This document shows, one piece after another, positions 18,285-25,744 of a stretch of 64,000 nt of DNA. This stretch comes from Cyclobacteriaceae bacterium. Lineage in GTDB: Bacteria; Bacteroidota; Bacteroidia; Cytophagales; Cyclobacteriaceae. Under the pieces are notes generated by a model. The model did no database searches. It saw only the letters and a program-made list of their open reading frames with translations, and was not told where the DNA came from. The position numbers and the translations under genes were made by a program. Positions within the stretch are counted from its first letter, which is position 1; each line of letters opens with the position of its first letter. The DNA lies in the NCBI GenBank assembly GCA_016787565.1, contig JAEUUG010000013.1, forward strand, positions 1 to 64,000, given 5' to 3'.

Positions 18285-20234
18285 TTACATATAAGATTCG
18301 TGAATTTCTACTTTAAACAAATGGAAGGGCATCTTATACGGATTGAGCTCCACATAATTCCATTCTTGCGTCCAGGTATAGTGCTCATCGGTCATCAGAT
18401 CGTGGAGTTTAACATTAACCCGATCACCAAGTTTCAACCGCTCTTTCGGAAGTTGTACATAGCCCGTATGGTGATTATGAGGATCGATGTTGATAATAAC
18501 CAAAATGATGTCCGTTAAATCGTCTGTCGCTTTAATGTACGCCAGCAGGTTGGTGTCCTCGATTGCACAGAACTGAATATTCCAGGTTGATTGCAAAGCA
18601 GGATGTTCTTTTCTGGCTTTGTTAATCATGGCAATAATATCAGTCATCCGGTTGGTGCGCTTCCAGTCATGTTTTTTAACCTCGTATTTTTCAGAATCCC
18701 AATACTCTTCTTTTCCGGGAACCGGAACATTATCGTAGTGCTCGTAAGCCGGTCCGTAGATGCCATAGTTTGATGATAAGGTAGCGGCAAGTGCCAGACG
18801 TGTGATAAAAATATTTTCATCCTGATGTTGCAGGTGATACGGAAGAATATCAGGGGTATTGGGCCAAAAATTTGGACGGAAGTAATTCCTTGAAGGACCA
18901 AATACCAGTTCATTCATGTACTCGATAATTTCATTTTTTGAAACCCGCCATGTGAAATATGTGTACGACTGTGTAAACCCAACCTTGCCCAGCGAAGCCA
19001 TAATCTTGGGGCGTGTAAAGGCTTCGGCCAGAAAAATAATATCCGGATAGGCTTTATTCACTTCTGCTATAGCCCATTGCCAGAAAGGGATGGGCTTGGT
19101 GTGCGGATTATCTACCCGGAATATTTTTACACCCTGGTCGATCCAAAACGTTATAACGGACTTCAACTCATCCCATAGCGCTTGCCAGTCATCACTTTCA
19201 AAGTTAAAGGGATAGATGTCCTGATATTTCTTGGGTGGATTTTCAGCATATTGAATTGATCCATCCGGACGTTGTTTAAACCAATCCGGATGTTCTTTTA
19301 CATACGGATGATCCGGAGCGCATTGAAACGCAATATCAAGGGCGATGTCAATTCCAAATTTACCTGCTTCTTCAATTAGTTTTTTGTAGTCCTCCAGTGT
19401 ACCCAGCTGAGCATGTATGGATTTATGTCCGCCTTCGTCACTGCCAATAGCCCATGGTGAACCGGGCTCACCCTTCTCCGCACGAACGTTGTTGTTCTTA
19501 CCCTTCCGGTTGATTTTTCCGATGGGATGTATGGGCGGAAGATACAATACATCAAAGCCCATTGCATGCACACGAGGTAATAGTTTGATAACATCCTGAA
19601 AACTTCCATGCTTGCCTTCCAGGGAAGCTGACCGCGGAAATAATTCATACCACGTGGTGAAATTAGCTTTCTTATGCTCTACCACAATTTCCAACTGCTT
19701 ATCGAAAGTTGTTTCAAATTCCATCAGTGGATAGTGATGAACGACATACGCAAAGTCTGCACTTAACACTGTTTCAATTGCGCTGGCATAATGCTTATCT
19801 TCCAGTTTATCGGCCAACCGTAGCAAATCTTCATACTTGTTACCTGCAAGTTTTCGCAGCATCAAAGCCCCTTCCAAAAGTTCAAGATGCACATCGACCT
19901 TCGCGGCTACTTTCTTCTTAAAACCATCATACCAGGTGTCAAAATGATCTACCCAGGCTACAATTGTAAAAATATAAACACCTTTCTCGGGCACCATGAA
20001 GGAAGCTGTCCAACCATCATTCATGCCGGGATTCATTTCAGTTTTTTCCCAAACAGCAGCCTCTTTTTTTCTGTATTGAACCTGAGCCCGAATATGGTCG
20101 TGTCCATCACCAAAAATATCAGCTGATACCGCTACACGTTCGCCTATGGTTCGCTTCGCTGGATATAAACCTCCATCAACCTGTGGCTGAACGTTCTCAA
20201 TGATAACGCGTGATTGTCCTTTATCGAAATGCAT
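18285..20234 (-). CDS. glgE: alpha-1,4-glucan:maltose-1-phosphate maltosyltransferase
   Basis: GlgE extends alpha-1,4-glucans with maltose from maltose 1-phosphate. The 649-residue protein has an N-terminal domain (RVIIENVQPQVDGGLYPAKR) and a helical insert followed by the GH13_3 barrel. The nucleophile Asp is in KIFRVDNPHTKPIPFW, where HTKP is typical of GlgE, and the Glu in IIFLAEAFTRPKIM. A further family-typical stretch is NFWPNTPDILPYHLQ. It precedes treS/mak by three bases, so substrate-forming and substrate-using enzymes are made together. The cytoplasmic GlgE route can replace or supplement ADP-glucose glycogen synthesis. Confidence 0.96.
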   Translation of the reverse strand: MHFDKGQSRVIIENVQPQVDGGLYPAKRTIGERVAVSADIFGDGHDHIRAQVQYRKKEAAVWEKTEMNPGMNDGWTASFMVPEKGVYIFTIVAWVDHFDTWYDGFKKKVAAKVDVHLELLEGALMLRKLAGNKYEDLLRLADKLEDKHYASAIETVLSADFAYVVHHYPLMEFETTFDKQLEIVVEHKKANFTTWYELFPRSASLEGKHGSFQDVIKLLPRVHAMGFDVLYLPPIHPIGKINRKGKNNNVRAEKGEPGSPWAIGSDEGGHKSIHAQLGTLEDYKKLIEEAGKFGIDIALDIAFQCAPDHPYVKEHPDWFKQRPDGSIQYAENPPKKYQDIYPFNFESDDWQALWDELKSVITFWIDQGVKIFRVDNPHTKPIPFWQWAIAEVNKAYPDIIFLAEAFTRPKIMASLGKVGFTQSYTYFTWRVSKNEIIEYMNELVFGPSRNYFRPNFWPNTPDILPYHLQHQDENIFITRLALAATLSSNYGIYGPAYEHYDNVPVPGKEEYWDSEKYEVKKHDWKRTNRMTDIIAMINKARKEHPALQSTWNIQFCAIEDTNLLAYIKATDDLTDIILVIINIDPHNHHTGYVQLPKERLKLGDRVNVKLHDLMTDEHYTWTQEWNYVELNPYKMPFHLFKVEIHESYM

Positions 20235-20284
20235 GAATTCTGGTTTTCAAATTAATTGTCGAATATACACGACTGACTGTATCC

Positions 20285-20299
20285 GGAGAATAATTCTCC
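20285..20299. promoter_or_regulatory. Perfect 7-1-7 inverted repeat upstream of glgE
   Basis: GGAGAAT-A-ATTCTCC lies 50 bases upstream of the glgE start and is flanked by TTTTT on the + strand. No + strand gene ends here, so it is a candidate operator for the glgE operon or a hairpin between the amylase and glgE genes, rather than a + strand terminator. Confidence 0.4.
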
Positions 20300-20345
20300 T
20301 TTTTAAATCTTTTGTTTTTCTGCTGTAGGCTGCTGTCAAAAAATT

Positions 20346-22145
20346 CTATTGGATTTTGAAGATGTACGTTCCATAAGGTTTCATCGATAACTCACTGCGG
20401 AAGTTTGAATCAAACCTAATCTCGAGTTCACCCAATAGCATATCGCGCGCGGTGTTTGTTTTAGCTGGATCGAGCGAAAGCTTTGCAACTGCATCCGATG
20501 TAAGTTGAACGTGAATATTTATTTCTTCTTTGCCGAAACTGGTAACCACCAGAAGTTTCTCCTCGCCATAATAGCGGATAAAAGCGTGAACCTTGTCATC
20601 GAAATTACCGGCCTGTATGTTTGCCTCCGTAAGATCAAGGTATTTACCGTGCGCCAGTGCCTGATTTTTTGCTGCGAGGTTTAAAAGCGTAGCGTAGAAA
20701 TGTCGCAATTGCTTTTGTTCATCCGATAGTTGTCCACCATCAAACTTACCGTTGTTCATCCATTTTTGATGTTCCGGAACTCCCCAGTAATCGAAAATAG
20801 TAGTGCGGCCATCATCGCCCTGAAATCCTTCAACACCTGCGCCTGGTTCCCCAACCTCTTGTCCAAAATACACCATCACGGGACCACGATCAATCGTAGC
20901 ACTTACAACCATGGCAGGCAATGCCTTCCAGGGATCACCGGCAAAAAAACGTGAAGCAATTCGCTGCTCATCATGATTTTCCAGAAAATGCAGCATATGG
21001 TCACTGATGTCTGCCAACGCTTGCTGAACGGGGTGAATATCACGTGTGGTACGATGTCCATTAATTAAAAAGCGAAGGGTATCATACAACTGAACTTTGT
21101 CATACAGATAATCAAACCGGCCTGTATAGATGTAGTTCTTGTACTGATCGGGATTATAAATTTCGGCAACAAAAATAATTTCAGGGTAAATAGCTTTTAC
21201 CTGTGGGATGGCCCAGTTCCAGAACTCCACCGGCACCATCTCGGCCATATCGCAACGAAAACCATCTATATTCTTTCCTGCCCAGAAAATCAAAATGTCT
21301 TTCATTTTGATCCATGTATCGGGTATCGGATCAAAATATGTTTTACGGCCATCCTGAATATCAACTCCATAGTTCAACTTAACCGTCTCAAACCACTCGT
21401 TTACACCAGGAGTTGCTGTAAACTGATCATTGCCCGTAACTTTAGCTGGCATCTCTTCATACTTCCCATCCTTTGTTGGGAAAGAATGTCCGCCAAGCGG
21501 TTGGTATTCTCTCGGAACCTGAAAGGATTGTCCTGGTAGGTAGTAAAAATTATTGGCCGGTGAAAATGCCTTCGATTGATCATCGGTTTCACCGAGATCG
21601 CTCACACCGTCTGGCTTGGCATCAGACTTATAACTTCTTGCTACATGATTCGGAACAAAATCGATCAGTACTTTTAAGCCCTGGGCATGTGTCCTGTTCA
21701 CGAGTGACTCAAATTCCTTCATGCGATCTGGTACATTCACAGCCAGGTCAGGATTCACATCATAATAATCTTTAATGGCATAAGGAGACCCTGCCCTGCC
21801 TTTCACTACATCGGCATCATCAAGTGGAATTCCGTACTTTGTATAATCGGTTAATACCGCATGTTCAATTATACCCGTATACCAGATATGTGTAATTCCT
21901 AAATCGCGGATGGACTGGAGTGCCACCTCAGTGATATCATTCATTTTACCTACTCCATTCTCCTCTATCGTACCATACGGCTCATTGATAAGCATTGTGT
22001 TTCCGAAAAGCCGCGTCATGATTTGATAGGCTACAATCTTACCGGATGAACTTTCCATGGGCGTAACAGGTGGTATTTTCTCTTTGGGTTTAGAGCAGGA
22101 AATGAAGATTTGAAGCACCAGAATGCTGAGTAAAATCTTTCTCAT
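20346..22145 (-). CDS. alpha-amylase family (GH13) lipoprotein
   Basis: The 599-residue protein starts with a lipoprotein signal (LLSILVLQIFISCSKP; lipidated Cys at 17), so it acts outside the cytoplasm, probably membrane-tethered. The GH13 barrel keeps all three catalytic carboxylates: Asp in IDGFRCDMAEMVPVEFW, Glu in IIFVAEIYNPDQY and Asp in HFLENHDEQRIASRF. QGLKVLIDFVPNHVARSYKS is conserved region I. It should cut alpha-1,4-glucans to maltose and maltodextrins. It lies 111 bases upstream of glgE on the same strand, supplying sugar to the cytoplasmic maltose-1-phosphate route. A LacI-like operator lies ahead of it. No SusC/SusD pair is adjacent. Confidence 0.9.
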   Translation of the reverse strand: MRKILLSILVLQIFISCSKPKEKIPPVTPMESSSGKIVAYQIMTRLFGNTMLINEPYGTIEENGVGKMNDITEVALQSIRDLGITHIWYTGIIEHAVLTDYTKYGIPLDDADVVKGRAGSPYAIKDYYDVNPDLAVNVPDRMKEFESLVNRTHAQGLKVLIDFVPNHVARSYKSDAKPDGVSDLGETDDQSKAFSPANNFYYLPGQSFQVPREYQPLGGHSFPTKDGKYEEMPAKVTGNDQFTATPGVNEWFETVKLNYGVDIQDGRKTYFDPIPDTWIKMKDILIFWAGKNIDGFRCDMAEMVPVEFWNWAIPQVKAIYPEIIFVAEIYNPDQYKNYIYTGRFDYLYDKVQLYDTLRFLINGHRTTRDIHPVQQALADISDHMLHFLENHDEQRIASRFFAGDPWKALPAMVVSATIDRGPVMVYFGQEVGEPGAGVEGFQGDDGRTTIFDYWGVPEHQKWMNNGKFDGGQLSDEQKQLRHFYATLLNLAAKNQALAHGKYLDLTEANIQAGNFDDKVHAFIRYYGEEKLLVVTSFGKEEINIHVQLTSDAVAKLSLDPAKTNTARDMLLGELEIRFDSNFRSELSMKPYGTYIFKIQ

Positions 22146-22190
22146 AAACCGTTAATTTAAAAAGAAAAGCCTGCTTTTAAAGATATGCTT

Positions 22191-22206
22191 GTAAAAACGT
22201 TTGCAC
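22191..22206. promoter_or_regulatory. LacI-family-like operator upstream of the amylase gene
   Basis: GTaaAAACGTTTgcAC is a partial palindrome (12 of 16 positions) centred on CG, the geometry of LacI/PurR-type operators. On the - strand it lies directly upstream of a near -7 box (TATCTTTA, 22178-22185), about 45 bases from the amylase ATG. No LacI-type gene is in the window. Confidence 0.4.
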
Positions 22207-22256
22207 TATCGACTTAAGTGGACAACACAGATATTCTATGCCTACATTTCAGTGCA

Positions 22257-23036
22257 TTACAACTTCGATTCATAAAGGTTGGCAGCAATGCGCTCGAGCC
22301 ATGCATCAGGAATGAATTTAGAGACAGCCACGGTTATAAAATTTGTAAAACCCGGAATGACTTCAGGTCGTCTTTTCAACATGGCCGAAATTCCTTGCCG
22401 GGCTACTAGCTCAGGAGACATTTCAAACTTCTTCGCTGTGGACTCCATGGCGCGCATATTAGCCTCTTCAAGAAAATGCGTTGACATAGGGCCAGGACTC
22501 AAACACGTAACCGAAACATTGGATTTCCGCAACTCATACCGTAACCCTCTGCTGAAGGAACGTACGAAGGCTTTGCTTGCGGAATATAATGTAAGGGTCG
22601 GAACAGACTGGTACGCTGAGGTGCTGCATACATTGAGGATATAGGCCTGCTCGTTACCTCGCAAAAGAGGGAGCAAACGATAGGTGAGGGCAACCATGCT
22701 TTGCATATTAAGCTGCAGCATATCCAGTTGCTTTGGTAAGGGTAGTTTATCAAAATACCCCCAACAGGCAAAGCCAGCATTGTTTGCCAAAACCGAAGGC
22801 TGAAATTTATTTGACTCACACCATTGCGCAACCTGGTCAATCGCCTCAGCAAGGGCTAAATCAATAGTTAGATAATGGGCCTTTACCGAATATTGAAGCG
22901 TTAACTCCTCAGCCAGTGAAGCAAGCAACTCTTCTGATCTGGCCACCAGCAAAACTTCATAGCCCCTGGAACATAACTCATGTGAAAGTGCCTTTCCAAG
23001 TCCCTTACTCGCACCAGTAATGATTGCTTTCTTCAT
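22257..23036 (-). CDS. Short-chain dehydrogenase/reductase
   Basis: A 259-residue classical SDR. It shows the NAD(P) glycine motif GASKGLGKAL (about 7-16), an Arg soon after (LLVARSEELL) that favours NADP, NNAGFACWGYFD, and the catalytic YSASKAF preceded by the active-site Ser in LNVCSTSAY. The pattern resembles the DltE/YqjQ-like SDRs of uncertain substrate. It is cytoplasmic, with a hydrophobic C-terminal stretch (GFTNFITVAVSKFIPDAW). It sits 111 bases upstream of the amylase gene and 53 bases downstream of the PhyH gene; I see no functional tie to either. Confidence 0.88.
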   Translation of the reverse strand: MKKAIITGASKGLGKALSHELCSRGYEVLLVARSEELLASLAEELTLQYSVKAHYLTIDLALAEAIDQVAQWCESNKFQPSVLANNAGFACWGYFDKLPLPKQLDMLQLNMQSMVALTYRLLPLLRGNEQAYILNVCSTSAYQSVPTLTLYSASKAFVRSFSRGLRYELRKSNVSVTCLSPGPMSTHFLEEANMRAMESTAKKFEMSPELVARQGISAMLKRRPEVIPGFTNFITVAVSKFIPDAWLERIAANLYESKL

Positions 23037-23089
23037 CTTGCAAGTATACGAATCAGCAACCGCAGATTATCTCAGATTAAATTCAAGTT

Positions 23090-23908
23090 TTACCGAACCA
23101 GCTTTTGGAAGCGCTGATAAAAAAGCGTAGGACTGTTTTCATTTTTAATGGCATAGGCACCGCTGATGATCGGGATGTACATCACCTGTCTGCGGCTCTG
23201 CTCCCCTACCACAGAGGATTTTGCTACCCTATGCCAAAGCCTTCCATCGTGAACCGTTAAGTCTCCCGCTTTGGTTTGAAGGCCTATTTCGTTCTTATCC
23301 GGCTTGTGGTCAAAAAAGTATAATTTTCTAGTTAATAAGCTGACAGTGTTTTGCTTATGCGTGCCCGGAATGAGTCGAAGTCCGCTTTGATCAGGAAGCG
23401 CGTCTGTTAAATGAACACCAACATTGAGCATGGGCTGAATTTTTTTTCCGTAAAATACATCGCGCAGACAATCGGTGTGCCAGCCCATTTTAGAAAAATT
23501 GCTGCCACTTGCGTTGATGTAGTGATTGATAACCAGTCCATCTTTCTCATTCTCTCCTATTCGGGGATTTTCAGCCTGGCTACCCAACAATGGGAATAGC
23601 GCGTGAAGGCGGCTGTTGTTCAAAAAATCAGAGAGGGTTTTACTGTACTGTGAACTAAATGCAAATCGTTGTACAATTGGCCGGCCATCCACATCGGTGC
23701 CGTATTTAATCGGAACGCCATTAATCTTTTCTACTTGTGCAGCAATCCAGCGTTCTTCTATTGACCTCATCTCATCCCTGAAAAGGGCAACCCTATCCGA
23801 ATCAATAAAACCCTTGAAATGCAAAAATCCATATTCCTCAAAATACTCCTTTTGCTCAGCCGTTAATGGACTGGAGAACTCAAAACGTTGGTAATTAGTC
23901 ATCATCAT
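23090..23908 (-). CDS. Phytanoyl-CoA dioxygenase (PhyH) family oxygenase
   Basis: A 272-residue Fe(II)/2-oxoglutarate-dependent oxygenase. The double-stranded beta-helix carries the iron ligands HTD in MGWHTDCLRDVFYG and a distal His, most likely in DLTVHDGRLWHRVAKSS. The 2-oxoglutarate-binding Arg is probably in the final strands (GEQSRRQVMYIPI). The N-terminal LTAEQKEYFEEYGFLHFKGF is typical of the family. The substrate cannot be read from sequence; family members hydroxylate acyl-CoAs, small metabolites and antibiotics. A strong Bacteroidota promoter lies directly upstream, so it is the first gene of its unit. Confidence 0.85.
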   Translation of the reverse strand: MMMTNYQRFEFSSPLTAEQKEYFEEYGFLHFKGFIDSDRVALFRDEMRSIEERWIAAQVEKINGVPIKYGTDVDGRPIVQRFAFSSQYSKTLSDFLNNSRLHALFPLLGSQAENPRIGENEKDGLVINHYINASGSNFSKMGWHTDCLRDVFYGKKIQPMLNVGVHLTDALPDQSGLRLIPGTHKQNTVSLLTRKLYFFDHKPDKNEIGLQTKAGDLTVHDGRLWHRVAKSSVVGEQSRRQVMYIPIISGAYAIKNENSPTLFYQRFQKLVR

Positions 23909-23948
23909 AGAATACTCATTACGGAAAAGTTAAAAACTGGTTAAGTTT

Positions 23949-23978
23949 CAAACGTAAATACCCTCAAATTTATGCAAA
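23949..23978 (-). promoter_or_regulatory. Bacteroidota-type promoter of the PhyH gene
   Basis: On the - strand a TTTG (23978-23975) is followed after 18 bases by TACGTTTG (23956-23949), matching both the -33 and TAnnTTTG boxes with standard spacing. The ATG lies about 40 bases downstream. Confidence 0.65.
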
Positions 23979-24016
23979 GATTAATATTTTGCTAATCAGG
24001 AATACTTGCACTAATG

Positions 24017-24661
24017 CTATTTCAGTTCTGTCTTAATCAGGACCTTTAGCGCCAACCAGTAAGCCAGAAAGGCAAAAAGCGGAGCTGCCAGCACATCAAT
24101 TGTATAATGTGCGTGTTGCACCAAAACAAGGAGACCTATTACCATTGCTCCTAGATACAGAACAAGGCGGAAGCTCTTATGAGGATTAACCAGGCCTAAT
24201 AAAATTAAGATACTGGTATGCCCTGAAAAGAACAGGTCCTTGGTTATAGCCGCCTGATAAAATAGTTTCTCTACAATTGGATCACGAAGCTCCACTATAT
24301 GCTGTGGGGCTTCCAACGGAAAAAGCAGGATCGTTCCAAACCGGAGAATCGTAAGCAACACGTATCCAACGATGCCCAACAACAAATTCCGTGGAAAAGA
24401 ACAGAGTGAAGTAACGCTTAAGGCAATCAATAAATAGATAACCGAAAAAATCCAGTTCGATACATTGATAGGCGGCAGTATTTCCAGCAAGAAATCATTC
24501 AACACCATACCGGGCCGGTGTTCTGCGTATTGAAAAATTAAAGGAGCGACAGCGCCACACAATAGCAAGGATATTATGGACAACAGCAAAGCCCATCGGA
24601 ATCGCTTATTGGCCCACTCCTGGCGCCATGCTACACTTATTCTACTTTCTGAACGATACAC
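24017..24661 (-). CDS. PAP2/sphingomyelin synthase-like membrane phosphatase
   Basis: A 214-residue protein with about six membrane helices. The catalytic signature of the PAP2_C/sphingomyelin-synthase-like group is present: FFSGHTSILILLG (His of SGHT) and QHAHYTIDVLAAPLFAF (His and Asp of HxxYTxD). Family members dephosphorylate or transfer lipid phosphates at the membrane. The N terminus (RQEWANKRFRWALLLSIIS) is basic and cytoplasmic by the positive-inside rule. It is divergent from the DUF4833 gene. The substrate is unknown; a head-group phosphatase acting on phosphatidate or a sphingolipid is plausible because Bacteroidota make sphingolipids. Confidence 0.75.
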   Translation of the reverse strand: MYRSESRISVAWRQEWANKRFRWALLLSIISLLLCGAVAPLIFQYAEHRPGMVLNDFLLEILPPINVSNWIFSVIYLLIALSVTSLCSFPRNLLLGIVGYVLLTILRFGTILLFPLEAPQHIVELRDPIVEKLFYQAAITKDLFFSGHTSILILLGLVNPHKSFRLVLYLGAMVIGLLVLVQHAHYTIDVLAAPLFAFLAYWLALKVLIKTELK

Positions 24662-24755
24662 TGATTAGTTTGTTGAACGGCTGAATGTCAGGTAAATTAG
24701 AGCAGTATTTGGTAATTTCCCAACCTTGAAGTGGGTGATGAAATTTTCAACCTTT

Positions 24756-24763
24756 TATCTTTG
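24756..24763 (+). promoter_or_regulatory. -7 box for the DUF4833 gene
   Basis: TATCTTTG is a perfect TAnnTTTG match, 40 bases ahead of the ATG at 24804. The nearest TTG (24726-24728) is 27 bases upstream, longer than usual. It supports 24804 rather than 24726 as the translation start. Confidence 0.4.
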
Positions 24764-24803
24764 TTTGCGTTTGCGAGATACATCATTCGCCAGTATTAAC
24801 TTC

Positions 24804-25331
24804 ATGAACCGTACGAAATTTATTCTTTTCGGTAGTTTGCTTTTTCTGATAAGTGGCTGGAGTTTCTCTGAGTTTCCGGTGCCACCACACTCTGCCAATA
24901 CACTATTTTACATCCAGCGCAGCAACAATGCAAATACTGTTATGTATGAGATTAACAGACAGACGCCAACATCCATTCAGGAAAAAGACCCTGTTCATGT
25001 TTATTGGATTCGGTATGCTGAAAAAGGTCAACGAAGAGACTTAAACTACATCGAACGAACATTGGCCTACGGAGTGCGCTGTGAACCCTTATCAAAAAAT
25101 ACTTTTACGCTGCGCTTCGTAGCTTCAAAAACACGTGTCGCTGAGATTTTTCTGAACGAAAAGGGACAAGCTACCGCGCACATGCTTATTAACAACAAGA
25201 AATCAACCCTCCGGAAAATCTTTGTTCAGGTGACTGAAACCGGATGGCTGATACCAAAGGTCGACTATGTTGAATTTTTCGGAACCGATACTGAAACCCT
25301 GCAACCAACCTACGAAAAGATGATCATATAA
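24804..25331 (+). CDS. DUF4833 secreted protein
   Basis: From the ATG at 24804 the product is 175 residues, with a signal peptide (KFILFGSLLFLISGWSFS). The body matches what I recall of DUF4833: NTLFYIQRSNNANTVMYEIN, DPVHVYWIRYAEKGQRRDLN, IERTLAYGV and a C-terminal WLIPKVDYVEFFGTD. No catalytic motif is visible and the function is unknown. An in-frame ATG at 24726 would put the promoter box inside the gene and spoil the signal peptide, so it was not used. Its stop overlaps the convergent TMEM220-like gene by 8 bases. Confidence 0.75.
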   Translation: MNRTKFILFGSLLFLISGWSFSEFPVPPHSANTLFYIQRSNNANTVMYEINRQTPTSIQEKDPVHVYWIRYAEKGQRRDLNYIERTLAYGVRCEPLSKNTFTLRFVASKTRVAEIFLNEKGQATAHMLINNKKSTLRKIFVQVTETGWLIPKVDYVEFFGTDTETLQPTYEKMII

Positions 25332-25704
25332 CATTGACCTTTTTTATCCGAATGGATCGGATTATGTAAAAGATCAGTACAGCATCACAGATGAGAAGCC
25401 CCAGAAATTCCCGCGATTCTTCAATATAAGGATGTTCCATCTTCGCGACATCATCAAAAAGGTCAGCCTTGTTGTCGGTTTGTAGCCACTCCAATACACC
25501 GGGAATATATACCAGGCTATACAAACCGTATACGACCAATAAAGCAATCAGAAATTTCGTTGGATAAATTTCAAAGGCTGCCAGAACACAGGCTACAGCC
25601 ATGGCCCCATAAATTAAAATCCACAGGATAGGATCCGGATCGTTTACCTGCACAAACGCAAATAGCAGAAACATGAGGGCAAGTATGTAATTAAGAACTC
25701 TCAT
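25324..25704 (-). CDS. TMEM220-like small membrane protein
   Basis: A 126-residue protein with four predicted membrane helices: NYILALMFLLFAFVQVND, ILWILIYGAMAVACVLAAF, FLIALLVVYGLYSLVYIP and FLGLLICDAVLIFYIIR. The VNDPDPILWILIYG block followed by a loop with EESREFLGL is typical of the bacterial and animal TMEM220 family, whose function is unknown. It is 40 bases downstream of the TonB receptor gene and may be read through from it, but no functional link is apparent. Confidence 0.75.
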   Translation of the reverse strand: MRVLNYILALMFLLFAFVQVNDPDPILWILIYGAMAVACVLAAFEIYPTKFLIALLVVYGLYSLVYIPGVLEWLQTDNKADLFDDVAKMEHPYIEESREFLGLLICDAVLIFYIIRSIRIKKVNVI

Positions 25705-25744
25705 AATACTTGGATTTCTTGTTATAAAACAAAAGTAAAATATT

